Assembly (NCBI RefSeq): GCF_014529535.1
Contig: NW_023504022.1
Span: 4,701,132-4,765,131, forward strand
Direction: 5' to 3'
From: Bradysia coprophila
Lineage: Eukaryota; Arthropoda; Insecta; Diptera; Sciaridae
DNA: 64,000 nt
The notes beneath the pieces are model-generated. The model saw only the letters and a list, made by a program, of their open reading frames with translations. It ran no database searches and was not told where the DNA came from. How positions within the stretch are numbered: position 1 is the first letter of the stretch; the number at the start of each line of letters is the position of its first letter. A program made the position numbers and the translations under genes. This document shows positions 40,601 to 48,504 of this stretch, piece by piece.

Positions 40601-43600
40601 AACGGAATAGTGAACTCGATTATCAGGATCATTATGGCAGCGATGATTTGACGAATGGAAAAGGTAAGAAGGGCAACTGTCGGTCGTTGTTGCTGCTTCT
40701 AACCAAATAAATTTTTCATTTCCAGCCGATCGAAACAATGACGACATCGAAGCACTCCAACGTGTTCAGGATCAATTCATTACGCTTGGCATATCGTCGA
40801 CCAAACATTCATTGACTGGAAATGAAACTCCTCCACCCAGTCCAGCAGAGTTTGGTTTGGCCAACGATCAACGTTCGCCGCTAGATACCAATAACAAAAT
40901 TCCACCAACTGCCGAAGCTGAGACCAGTGATCTAACGCATCAGTTCGACAACAGCCAAGGTGAGTTCGATTTTGTTTGCATTTTACTCTGGCGACCCGTA
41001 GACGGGTCGAACAGCTTTTGTTTTTCTTATTTTTGAGTAAGATAGCAGATAGAGATGGTGAGATGTTTGTTTGTGGAGTTGTGAGTTTTAGATTTTTTCC
41101 GTTAATTTTAGAGTAAAGTTGTGGGGAGTGTGTACATCTCCGTCACGCATAATGTATACACACATACTAATCAAAAGTTCGCATGCACATTTCGATTCTC
41201 TAAAAGAAACCCACGACTGCACAATATAATCTCCATTCTCCTTCGATTTATCGCCACATTTCATAAATTCCACCATGTCAAACCAACCTATCCAAACAAT
41301 TAAAGGTCTCCCTTCGGATGACTTAAGTGACATGAATGCAACATCAACTGCTAGCGTTCTTGAACCATCCGACGATCCTAGTTTGAGCTCAATTAAGCAA
41401 AATATCGACGACATAGTGGCTGAAGCAGAAAGACACGTTAACGAAAACATATCGCAGCAGGAAGACACAATCAGTGATGTTTTAGATGAATTCGATCGTC
41501 AGTTGGAGACTAAGGTGGCCGATGTTACGAAAGAAATTCACGAACAAAAGGTCAAATTCAGTGACGAGCCAGAAACTCTGTCAGCAATTACCAAGAATTT
41601 CATCGAAATGGAATCGACACCGCATGAGACCAGCACGACAACGACAACAACCACTACCACCGAAAGTCGCATCCCAGTTTCGTCGAAGACTTCAACGCCA
41701 ATCAAAGTCAAGACAATAAAAAAGCATTCGAAAGTCAACCGAGATATCGTCAAACCACCGCAACCGATTCGGCCAGCTGTCAATGACATAGAATGGGATG
41801 TCCCGTCCGGAACTGGAAAGGACGATGACGAACAAATAACTGAGATTTCCACATTGAATTTGGAAGATGTTGGACAAAATGAGAATGAATCGTTCGCACC
41901 GGTCATCATATCGCCAAGCGATGATTACAGCGGTGAAATCGATGAAGTCATTTTGGTGCAAACAGCTGACGATGATCTGCTGGACAGTGAGAGTGGTGAT
42001 AAGAGTGACGAAAATGAGTCTCACTTTGTGTCAACCAAAACGACCACTCAAACGATTGTCGGTGACAACGGTGAACAGTACACCATTACGACCACCGAGG
42101 AGAAATTCTCTCATGGCGACGAAAATCGGCAACAAATACCCGAAATCGTCGTGCGCCAGCATTTACAGCAGGAATCGCAACCGATATCCAGTGAGGATTT
42201 GCCAACAATGTCCTTGAGTTTGAACAGCGAATCGGACAGTGAGAGTCATTATGGTCGGGATGGTGCAACCGGTGATAGCAAAAAATCGGTAAATCCTAAT
42301 GCGTCGCCGATACGCGGTGTTGGCGATAAAACATTTGGTTCGTCAAGCGGTTCGGATGTTGCATTACATGAACCGGGTGCAGAATCGAGTGACGATGATC
42401 CAGGTACTTGAAACGCATTTTTTTGGCATTTGGTTTTTGCTTAGTTGTTTTGGGTTTTGCAAATTTTTCATATTTTGTTTTTGAGTATTTTGGGTTTCAT
42501 TTTGATTTTTTATACTTTTTGAGTTGATGTTTGGTGCTGGTTGAAGAATAATTTTGATAATTACGGGGAAATGATGCGAGCGCACTTGTACATATAGATA
42601 CGACGGGCGTTTTTATTGTGATTTGAATATATAGCCGCTCTAATTCTGACTCCAGACGTTGACTAGTAAAATAATCATTTTTTGGTATTAATTTAAGGTG
42701 CATTCGCTAAAGCTGGTGCTGATGAATTGAATATGCGCAGCCGTACGTAACCAAATTTCTACTCACATTTTCTTTTATTTGAATGTTAACCAATCATTGG
42801 GTTTGTTTTTGATATACCTCGTTCTCTTATAAACTTCCTTTTGTTGTAGCACCCTTACAGTTGAATGAAGAAGGCAGACAGACGAGTCATTGTATTTTTT
42901 AGAAAATTATATTTTTGTAAATGATTTAGACTTAAATCAAACTTTAGTTCAAAAAACGAAACCCATTCCACAAAGTCAGTCATGTCTTCAGTCGGAGACA
43001 ACTTACAATTCAAATAGCCATCTCTTCTCACATTAACATATCATCAGGACTCTACAAGAACATGGGAAACATACCAAAATAAGAAAAACTTTCGCTAGAT
43101 TGTTCATTGTCTTTCATACAGTCCATCGTTACATCGATTTTTACCATTTTATGGTGAAAGTTTCGACACAATTCATTTTGTACACAAAATTTATGAAAAG
43201 CTCTTTTTGTGGTGCTCTGCTACAACATTATTCACTTTTGGTTTACTCACATCTAGTGTTAGTTCACGGTGCATTTATCGTAATTCATTATCACCATTGT
43301 GATGTTAGCACAAACAAACGAAAAAAACGAAACAGAAATCGTTAGACGGAGAGGCGACACTTCTATACGGTCAATATCGTTTGTTAGACGATAATATCGT
43401 TCAAAAGACGATGTTATCGTTCGAACCTTTTTCACCAAGGACGATAATATCATCTAAAATGTTAAATTTTGAAATATTGTCTTGACGATACTATCGTTTC
43501 CTTGACGATATTATCGTTCAAAAAATTATAAAAGCGTTTTTTAGATGATAATATCGTCTAAAAAACGATAATATAATTTCTGGACGATATTGACCGTGTA

Positions 43601-45376
43601 GAAAGTCCCGCCATCTCGTTAGACAAACATTCCATTCGCTTTTTATTTCTGTTGCTAAATGTGCTTGGCCGGCAACTTTGATAAACTTTTTTATTTCTTG
43701 GTAACAATTTCCTTTTTATTTTAATTTTTCTTCTTATTTTATTTAGACCGCAATTCTAAACTGCATGTGTTAGATGTTAGTACTGTTTTTGATTGCGCTC
43801 ATTCATCTACTTCTTCTGCTATAACAAGTAAACACGCAATTGCCACTAAAGCCACGAAACGAAGGCCTAAACCTTCAAAGCCTTCCAATAACAAAAGTAC
43901 AATTGGCAGTAATGTCGAACGAGCGACGCACAAACATGTTAATACCAACGGCAAACCGAAGGGTAAAAACGAATCTCGCAAAGTAGATAGTGCACGGCCA
44001 ATGAATAAGATTAGTCTGAATGACAACAAACAGACGGGGCCAAAGAGTGGACCCAACGTATGGACACAAGTTGTTCAAATCGTACACGATACACAAAATG
44101 TTGTGGTGATGGCCGTGATATTGGTTTTCATTTACCTATTTTGCTACGATAGAACTGTGCGATCATAAGCAATTGTTGTTGTTGTTGTTAGATAATGATT
44201 TAGTGTGCCGCCAATTGTGTACCCATTTCACAGCTAAAATTTTGAACCGTAGAACTGTGCAGACAAATAATGTTGAGCTGCTGAAAATGATAATCGTATG
44301 TGCGGTAAATTTTGACTATTTTTTTCATGCCATTCGTTTTTCATCCGGATATTCATGTTTCGTCTTATCATGGGTTCTTAGAGCCTTCGTCGCGTTTCAT
44401 CAAGACTCGCTTTCATTTCGAATTGAAACAGATCGACCTTGAAATCAAGGGCATAAGATCGAACTGTCGACGTTGTGCAGGCTTCAACGAATAAACTGAT
44501 CTTATCAGTAAAGAAAGAACTCTTTCAGATTGGTTGATTCTCTTTTAACTCATAAATCTTGCATTTTGTTTGACATTACATCTACTATTGAATTTTGTAA
44601 AACGCCTGGTGATATGACGAGTGTAAAATTGATCTTAATCAATAAAATCAAACGTTAACACTGATACTAGACAAGTCATTCTAATCGAATGGTCTTCTTC
44701 AATTCTTGCTATATTCAAATAAAAAGCTCATTTCATTTCTAGTATTCCCCATTTAGCATTTCCGTCATCTTCATGTTTTTGACTAATTTTTTCTTCTTCG
44801 ATTTTTTCGAGCAGAAACTGACTTCAACTACCAAAGTTCCGAACATCCTGCAACATTTACCCATCAAACAGTTGAAGAATTCAAGGACCCACAAAACAAG
44901 TAAGTGTTTGATTCATGTACGAGTTATTAGTGACGTTGTATCGACAAAGTCTCTATGATCATACCATTCCACAACGTCTGAACAGCTCATTTCTATTCTA
45001 TAAATCAGATTCAAATTTGTCGTTTAGCTTATTTCGTCTAAAAAAACTCAAATCACCCCACACCACTGATGGAAATAATGGAAATGACTTTGCGTTGCAT
45101 TGCGCACAACCCCCTCTTGTTCGTAATTAAATATAAAAAAAAACTCTTTCCAATTTCAGTGCAACCGTTAGAACAGTCACTACCACAACAACGGTAACAA
45201 CATCCGAGCACAATGTAACTGATCCATCTGAGCTAGCCGATGCGTTAACACAACGATCTTCGCAACAGAAACAAATCGAATTAAACGACGAAACGACCAA
45301 CAACGATCATGAACTGCGCGAAACAATGCAACAAATTGTCGATCAATTTATGCAAGAAGAACGAAGACAACCGTAA
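13536..45376 (+). CDS. Ank2: Ankyrin, giant membrane-skeleton adaptor (15 shared exons plus alternative ends)
   Basis: Joined exons: 13536-13661, 27050-27157, 27219-27837, 27898-28058, 28119-28319, 28394-29284, 29348-29468, 29533-29705, 29768-29957, 31968-32084, 32151-32274, 38697-38921, 38991-40663, 40726-40959, 41306-42403, then 44815-44899 and 45160-45376. The frame stays open throughout, giving 2120 residues. Order: short N-terminus starting MALGETQNG; about two dozen ankyrin repeats (residues ~45-825, consensus TPLHLAA..G); an acidic linker with [13 protein letters not shown]5 domains from ~945; a UPA region; a death domain at ~1425-1515 ([12 protein letters not shown]); and a long Ser/Thr/Asp/Glu-rich tail. 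Ankyrins tether membrane proteins, through the repeats, to spectrin, through ZU5. The start is the ATG whose exon splices in phase to [16 protein letters not shown]. Flies have two ankyrin genes. The N-terminus and repeats recall Ank2, but I am not certain of the paralog. Weakest join: the acceptor at 41305. Confidence 0.93.
14415..15960 (+). mobile_element. Hairpin-ended minisatellite element, copy A
   Basis: The 5' end TAGCCCCGTACGAAGTACG is itself a hairpin (AGCCCC...GGGGCT). After a conserved lead with TTCGAAGATGGGCATATTCG come tandem ~140-bp units. The 3' end is shared with two other copies: GTGACAGACGCACTAGGG, then a stem CAGTCG...CGACTG, then TTCTGATGGCTCGTTT, after which the copies diverge. 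No ORF of note. Copies B (35109-36142, inverted) and C (56019-57283) have the same ends, so the boundaries are real. Class unknown; terminal hairpins plus internal minisatellites occur in some rolling-circle-type elements, but no canonical TC/CTRR ends are present. Confidence 0.8.
14984..15838 (+). repeat. 147/138-bp alternating minisatellite (285-bp higher-order unit x3)
   Basis: AAGGCCG marks successive units at 14984, 15131, 15269, 15416, 15554 and 15701, giving spacings 147, 138, 147, 138, 147. Long units read GGCCGCTACTAGGGCCCTAT, short ones GGCCGCCCTAT, a 9-bp difference. The rest of each unit is almost identical from unit to unit. Confidence 0.93.
19440..20154. mobile_element. Foldback element with AGAGCAATGGACCCTTTG ends
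   Basis: The left arm (19440 to about 19478) reads AGAGCAATGGACCCTTTGCA then AAATTTGTAGCCTACATTTA. The right arm (about 20116-20154) is its inverse with one small difference. The right arm is preceded by a second mini-hairpin (TGTAGCCTACATTTA / TAAATGTAGGCTACA, 20096-20130). The interior has no convincing ORF, and no target duplication was found. Confidence 0.8.
20283..20750 (+). mobile_element. tRNA-derived SINE
   Basis: The head carries an RNA polymerase III A-box-like ACCTCACTGGTGACG (about 20297) and a perfect B box GGTTCGATTCC (about 20338) at tRNA-like spacing. A tRNA-unrelated body follows (AAGCTTCATAATTTGGGTAG, GTACGCACTGAATGAC), with an ATTAGATT run and a tail near AACAAATAAAATCAAATGG. 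The cloverleaf is incomplete, so this is not a functional tRNA gene. The 3' limit is approximate. Confidence 0.7.
22798..23001 (-). repeat. Copia element 3' LTR (leftmost)
   Basis: 204 bp, begins TATTGGAGGCTAAC and ends GACTCCAACA on the plus strand. It is nearly identical to 24600-24803; I see GTAACGAC versus GTAAGGAC and TTACAAAA versus TTACTAAA as the differences. Confidence 0.9.
23016..23495 (-). pseudogene. Copia polyprotein, frameshifted downstream part
   Basis: This frame picks up where the gag-protease frame drifts off. It contains [20 protein letters not shown], typical of the segment after copia protease, then a Lys/Arg-rich stretch and an end [11 protein letters not shown]. The join needs one frameshift near 23480. 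It contains none of the DDE or reverse transcriptase motifs, so most of pol was deleted. Confidence 0.7.
23447..24469 (-). CDS. Copia-type gag with zinc knuckle and protease start
   Basis: A 340-residue frame. Residues ~1-180 are the helical copia gag region ([31 protein letters not shown]). At ~188-201 is the zinc knuckle [14 protein letters not shown] (C-x2-C-x4-H-x4-C). A charged Lys/Glu region follows, then [12 protein letters not shown] at ~280, the DSG active site of the aspartic protease. Upstream of the chosen ATG the same frame continues with [11 protein letters not shown], the usual gag N-terminus. The original start was therefore further upstream and is now out of frame or lost. 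The protein would bind and package RNA in virus-like particles. Confidence 0.85.
   Translation of the reverse strand: MELLLIDKDLWDIISEARPANPNADWLKRDGKARARIGLMVEDNQLCHIRKEATAAGAWNALKAYHEKSTLTNKIFLLKRLCRMQMSTSGNMEEHVNTMLDLVNQLEALGEKLADHLVVALLLCSLPDSYNTLITALESRNEADLTLEMVKGKLINEYKRSNGNEANSLSSSQMESALKITKGKVEFTCHFCDKSGHILRDCYHFKQLRSDYFEKSKDKMEKSEDHLEQSKAKQQAKKVVVNSSDESDNEETKLKYKCFMVKTSKLEPTERVRNSDEWFIDSGTTSHISNNPKFFTNMNMEKKYPVELPDGRVTLSSGVGNGFLECINGDGRIQLILMKN
24600..24803 (-). repeat. Copia element 5' LTR (rightmost)
   Basis: 204 bp, partner of 22798-23001. The primer-binding site lies directly inside it at 24585-24599. Confidence 0.9.
26645..27049 (+). other. Unassigned open stretch abutting ankyrin exon 2
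   Basis: Reading in the frame of ankyrin exon 2, 135 codons upstream of its acceptor are open except for one TAG at 26897. The peptide includes [20 protein letters not shown] and [19 protein letters not shown] and runs to NGNLKLQ before VDANTS. No domain is recognised and no ATG begins it. It may be a remnant of another coding sequence, a rarely used exon, or chance. Confidence 0.3.
27050..29957 (+). other. Ank2: Ankyrin-repeat exon cluster (8 exons)
   Basis: Exons 27050-27157, 27219-27837, 27898-28058, 28119-28319, 28394-29284, 29348-29468, 29533-29705 and 29768-29957 are separated by introns of about 60-75 nt with GT..AG ends. Together they encode the repeat solenoid. Most joins fall in phase 0 between repeats, at the Asn before Gly of the next repeat. 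The introns at 27838-27897 and 32085-32150 are multiples of three and stop-free, so their retention would keep the frame. The last exon ends [13 protein letters not shown], a conserved acidic linker after the solenoid. Confidence 0.93.
30478..30900. repeat. Diverged direct duplication inside an ankyrin intron
   Basis: The blocks ATTCTCATATCAGAGTG, then AAATTCAAATT.TGAAACGC and CTTACGGCGT.AATA occur at about 30480-30590 and again about 290 bp downstream at 30770-30885. Both lie in the intron between 29957 and 31968. The frames across them are short and I recognise no protein. Confidence 0.6.
31214..31309 (+). CDS. Ank2: Candidate ankyrin cassette exon (96 nt, symmetric)
   Basis: Between exons 29957 and 31968, the segment after TTTTAAG and before GTAAGT is open in the required phase (1 to 1). 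It encodes 32 residues including [18 protein letters not shown] and [14 protein letters not shown]. Including it keeps the frame (96 = 32 x 3) and enlarges the acidic linker between repeats and ZU5, where ankyrins often vary by splicing. The acceptor tract is weak and only transcripts would prove use. Confidence 0.45.
31968..32274 (+). other. Ank2: Ankyrin linker exons before ZU5
   Basis: Exons 31968-32084 and 32151-32274 encode [20 protein letters not shown] to ADK, and [11 protein letters not shown] to RQPIHVG, leading directly to [12 protein letters not shown] in the next exon 6.4 kb on (phase 2). The 66-nt intron between them (GTAAAC..CACAG) is in frame without a stop, so it may be retained in some transcripts. 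Confidence 0.85.
33034..33256. mobile_element. Foldback MITE, CAGT(C/T)AGAGGCAGTG termini, copy 2
   Basis: CAGTTAGAGGCAGTGAAATT at the left mirrors AGTTTCACTGGCCTTTGACTG at the right. The interior shares ACGACCACGCACGTGCGTG and AGCTGATC with copy 1 at 673-852. Non-coding. Confidence 0.78.
34579..36315. mobile_element. Foldback element split by two later insertions
   Basis: The outer arms ATTGCATTTACCG (34579) and CGGTAAATGCAAT (ends 36315) and the inner arms CAATTGAGTTA...TCGATGGAGAACCTAATTA (34882-34975) and the inverse (36139-36232) belong to one palindromic element. Inside lie a separate hairpin (arms about 34983-35030 and 35058-35108, sharing AAGTCACTAAAAACACGAAA inverted) and, right after it, the inverted hairpin-ended element at 35109-36142. 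The order implies at least three insertion events. Confidence 0.75.
35109..36142 (-). mobile_element. Hairpin-ended minisatellite element, copy B (inverted)
   Basis: Reading on the minus strand it starts TTAGCCCCGTACGAAGTAC and ends CTGATGGCTCGTTT, as do copies A and C. It contains about four diverged ~140-bp units with GGGCCCTAGTAGCGGC at their joints. Units are more diverged than in copy A and show no alternating lengths. Confidence 0.85.
37414..37839. mobile_element. Foldback with TAGACA.TTTGCGCAAATGACGTA ends
   Basis: TAGACAATTTGCGCAAATGA at the left mirrors TCATTTGCGCAAACTGTCTA at the right. Both arms continue as degenerate ACTTATAAGT/ACTTATACGT palindromes filling the interior. It is non-coding, with no clear target duplication. 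Confidence 0.75.
38697..40959 (+). other. Ank2: Ankyrin ZU5/UPA/death-domain exons
   Basis: Exon 38697-38921 starts [16 protein letters not shown], the opening of the first ZU5 domain, which binds beta-spectrin. Exon 38991-40663 carries the rest of ZU5 ([34 protein letters not shown]), the UPA region ([16 protein letters not shown]) and the death domain ([20 protein letters not shown] to NRSDIVDKC). Exon 40726-40959 starts the C-terminal tail ([13 protein letters not shown]). Joins: GG|A at 32274/38697, GG|A at 38921/38991, G|CC at 40663/40726. All residues expected of a functional spectrin-binding ankyrin appear intact. Confidence 0.93.
41306..42403 (+). other. Ank2: Ankyrin long disordered tail exon
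   Basis: 366 codons rich in Ser, Thr, Asp and Glu, including a run of nine Thr before [10 protein letters not shown] and a basic patch [10 protein letters not shown]. It ends at DDP before GTACTT, in phase 1. The acceptor chosen (AATTAAAG, 41305) restores the frame from exon 40959 but has a poor pyrimidine tract, so the exact start could be elsewhere. The composition suggests a regulatory unstructured region. Confidence 0.75.
42698..42750 (+). CDS. Ank2: Candidate short alternative ankyrin C-terminus
   Basis: After TAATTTAAG the required phase is open for [17 protein letters not shown] and then TAA. Splicing from 42403 to here would give a 2037-residue ankyrin. The peptide looks protein-like and the phase fits, but the exon is tiny and the acceptor is not strong. 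Confidence 0.42.
43361..43602. mobile_element. Foldback with CGATAATATCG core repeats
   Basis: TCTATACGGTCAATATCG (43361) mirrors CGATATTGACCGTGTAGA (ends 43602). The interior contains many copies of (A)CGATAATATCGT, each itself palindromic. It lies between the alternative ankyrin end exons, about 145 bp before the tail-anchor exon. Confidence 0.78.
43747..44168 (+). CDS. Ank2: Alternative ankyrin C-terminal exon with a predicted tail anchor
   Basis: It follows a textbook acceptor (TTTTATTTAG). The phase from exon 42403 fits and gives [17 protein letters not shown], then a strongly basic stretch ([23 protein letters not shown]), then [16 protein letters not shown] and a last DRTVRS before TAA: 140 residues in all. 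A single hydrophobic segment ending six residues from the C-terminus is the layout of a tail-anchored protein. This isoform (2160 residues) would be embedded in a membrane, unlike ordinary ankyrins, which attach through partners. No other hydrophobic segment is seen in the protein. Poly(A) candidates follow at about 44640 (AATAAA). Use of the exon is inferred from phase and splice site only. Confidence 0.65.
44815..45376 (+). CDS. Ank2: Ankyrin soluble C-terminal exons
   Basis: Exon 44815-44899 ([18 protein letters not shown]... to DPQN) follows TTTTCGAGCAG. It joins in phase 2 to exon 45160-45376 after CCAATTTCAG, giving [20 protein letters not shown] and ending [12 protein letters not shown]. 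The tail is hydrophilic and has the TTTTTVTT run common near ankyrin C-termini. It is taken as the main end of the gene. Confidence 0.75.
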
Positions 45377-46290
45377 GGGAATGGTTGTGCGCGAACAAAT
45401 CTCACCATTTTTGTCCGACCCGTACGAAGTTATTGAATTTTCCTGTTTTTTTTTTTTTTGCTTTTCAAATGTTTCGTTATGAACGTGAGTGTGGTGGGTA
45501 TGAGTTTTCTTAAGACTATGGTAAGTCTGGCAAAAATCGCTTACATTGGCACGTGGACAAATTAATTTCTTCGGAAATGCGTGTCCGTGCGTTTCGATAT
45601 TTTCGAAACTTATTTAATCGGTCCAAATGACCTTAGCCTTAGTACTTCGGTTATTTCCCTTACATCTCAAATTTTCCTTCGCGGCAGAGCCTTTTATTTC
45701 TTAAATTATTTTTTGTCAATTTTGTTGTTTGTTAAATCGCTTTAAAACGGTTAATCATCTGTTATCGACAGCAACGACAAAAGATGGCAATGATTATATC
45801 GTTTACCGCTTCTAGAGTGTTAAATGTCCTCTAATTGTCAGATACGAATTCGCTTCTGGAAGCCGAAGGTAATAGTTTGTATATGAAGCAAACGTTTATT
45901 TAACCAGTCTCTTAGAAGACATGTTCATTAATCTACTATTAATCGCCGACGTGATCAATATTATGTAAAAATCTTTCGTACGGGTCCACGGTATACACAA
46001 TGTAAAGCTGTAAAGTTGTCGCGGCGGTTTTTTCTTTCATTTTTTTTCTTTCTCTTTTTTAAATTGATTATTTTGTCGTTAAGTGTGTTTGTTTTCAATT
46101 GCGTGTGTGTAATTTCTTTGTTTTATTTTATTTTGTTATCTGATAATGTTTCATAGAAACGAATCACAATTTTTAATGGAAAAAAATAATTATTTTTTAT
46201 CGAATTATAACTACTACTACGTTTAAGTGCCCAGTAATTTTATGAAAGTTTTTTTTTTTGTTTTAATTTTTTTCTTAAAAAATAAAATTT
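45377..46290 (+). other. Probable 3' UTR of ankyrin
   Basis: AT-rich and without a frame. An AATAAA stands at 46281-46286 among other A-rich signals. GACCCGTACGAA at 45417 and its exact inverse TTCGTACGGGTC at 45975 bracket about 570 bp, possibly an element edge pair. Confidence 0.5.
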
Positions 46291-47498
46291 AGAAAAAAAT
46301 AAAATTTTAATGAAAAAAACAAACAAAAAGAAATCATTTTGTTGTCGCACATAATAAATAGCGTTGCTAATTCATAGAAGCACCACTTCTAGTAAGACAT
46401 TTGAATTTGAATTATTTGTTTCTTACATTGAACATTGAGCAGCTATAGAGAAAACAGTTTCTGATTCAAATATTTCAATAAATTAAGTTCGCTAAATTAA
46501 GCTGTCAAAATTGAATAAAAGAGCAAAATATCCAGTGAATAAAAAAACAAAACAAAATTAAACGAAAAGAAAAAATCCAACCGGCCTATTAACACGGTAT
46601 TATAGAAATGAAATGTCAGATCTATCAGGAATTCCGAAGAAACCTTGGATTCCACATTGAACATAAAAGTCTTGCTATTATATCGAAGAGATTCAAAACA
46701 AAAAAAATTCTCCGATTTTCTCTCAATTTTCAAATGTATTTAAGTCAGGCTTGGAAGTAATAGTTCTTAAAACATTACAACCGGTCCCCGTTGTATCAGT
46801 TGTCCCAGTGATTTATTTACGAACCGTTCCTTACACGAACTGGATGAGAAGACGGAGAACAAATTGATAGGAATGAAAATAAATAAATTTCGGTGAAATG
46901 AACCGGAGTAACAACCAGTGGTACGTAATAAGAAGGAAAACTCATTAGATTTGCTTTAGGATGAGCGAATAGATAGAACACCAAATATTGCACGGTTGTT
47001 GGAATAGAATAGAATATACATCGAGTGGAAAATTGGGAAAATGTTGCTGTTTCGCTTTGCGTTTGGGTCTGTTTCAAAGGAAATTATTTTTTTTCGTCGA
47101 AATCTTTTTGAATTTCCTCTCTGAATTATCTGAAAAACCTTTTTTTTTTGAGAAATTCAAAAATCTTCTGAGAAATTCGAGAATATTTCAACGAATTCAA
47201 ATAACTATTCTCCTGAACACGGACGCTGCTTTAAATGGATTGCATCATTCGATTATGATTTTTCAGCTTGAGGAGTGATGGTAGCAACATAAAATCTGCG
47301 GTAAAATAGTTTAGAATGTCGACAAAATTGGGGAAAATATTTTTAATTTCCGAATTTTACCGTTATAATTTCAAAAAAAAAATCGTTTTTGTCAGTTGAT
47401 AATTTCCAATGAATCTCATCGATTTGAGTTTACTTTCCGGTAGTTCTTTTTATTGTCGGTTTTCGGTAGTAATCTCTTTTCCAAAACAGTATGGAAAC
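46291..47498. other. Intergenic, nothing recognised
   Basis: Only short AT-driven frames on both strands, and no repeat or RNA gene I can name. Confidence 0.5.
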
Positions 47499-47506
47499 TT
47501 AATCGT

Positions 47507-48496
47507 TAGGGGGGTCCAAAAAATAAAAGTGTCGAGGAAGTTGGCGGACCCCGGGGAAAATAAACCTTTATGGCCTCCTGATATAAATTGTATATGGGGC
47601 CGATGCGATCCGAGTTGGTTTATGGGTCGCTCAAGGACGAAATGTGTGAAAAAACACTGAAATTTTCCAGACATTTTTTCCATTACTTTGTATGCGAAAA
47701 ATTTTTTAACGACAATATCAAACTTTTTTGGTCCAGACAACTTAGATTAGATGCAAAAGCAACAAAAATGCGTTGGTTTCATTTTTTTGGAATTTTTATA
47801 TCGTCTGGACACACCTAACAATATCGATATAGACAAAAATCGACAGATAATTTCCAAGTAATACAAAGTCAGGCGAGGTCACTCTTTAAATTGAGTGTTA
47901 GGTGTCGTTGTAAAGGTAATGACAGTGGCTTTCTAACGAGCCCACACACAATAAGTTTCAAGTTGGTGTCATGACGTAACAGTCATTTGAAAATTGCCTG
48001 AGTTCACGACCCTGACATTTTTGCACCAAAATCGATTTGTATATAGCTTCAAAAAATTGTTTTCGAAAAAATTTCTTTTTGCAATGAAAGCTTATGCCAT
48101 AAGCTCTCGTTAGACATAAATATATCCGATGCACATCCCATAAATGTTTTGGAAGAACCCAAAGACTGAGTGAACAGATTGGGAATCTTTGACCGACTTG
48201 GGAGCTGCGAATGCACTTACAAATCATCAAATCGGTTTCTTTGAATTATTCTGAAGTGAAATAAGCCAACTCACCTTAAGAAGTGACCTCAGCATCTGTT
48301 AGCTACGTTCAATTTTTCTTTAACCCTCATTTTCGTGGTTTTTCACATATTTCGTCATTGCGCGACCCATAAACCAACTCGGATCGCATCGGCCCCATAT
48401 ATATTTTTTATCAGTGGGTCATATAGGTTCGTTTTCCCCGGGGTCCGCCAACTTTCTCGAAACTTTTATTTTCCCATACGATTCTGGACCCCCCTA
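47507..48496. mobile_element. hAT-type non-autonomous DNA transposon (990 bp)
   Basis: The ends TAGGGGGGTCC and GGACCCCCCTA are perfect inverses, and inverted similarity continues for about 160 bp (CGGACCCCGGGGAAAA, CGATGCGATCCGAGTTGG). The element is flanked by a perfect 8-bp direct repeat TTAATCGT (47499-47506 and 48497-48504), the target-site length of hAT elements. The interior encodes no transposase, so mobility would need one from elsewhere. Confidence 0.93.
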
Positions 48497-48504
48497 TTAA
48501 TCGT

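Noticed and set aside
39246..42268. Minus-strand frames of 60-126 codons under the ankyrin exons
   Set aside because: They are antisense shadows of the ankyrin coding sequence.
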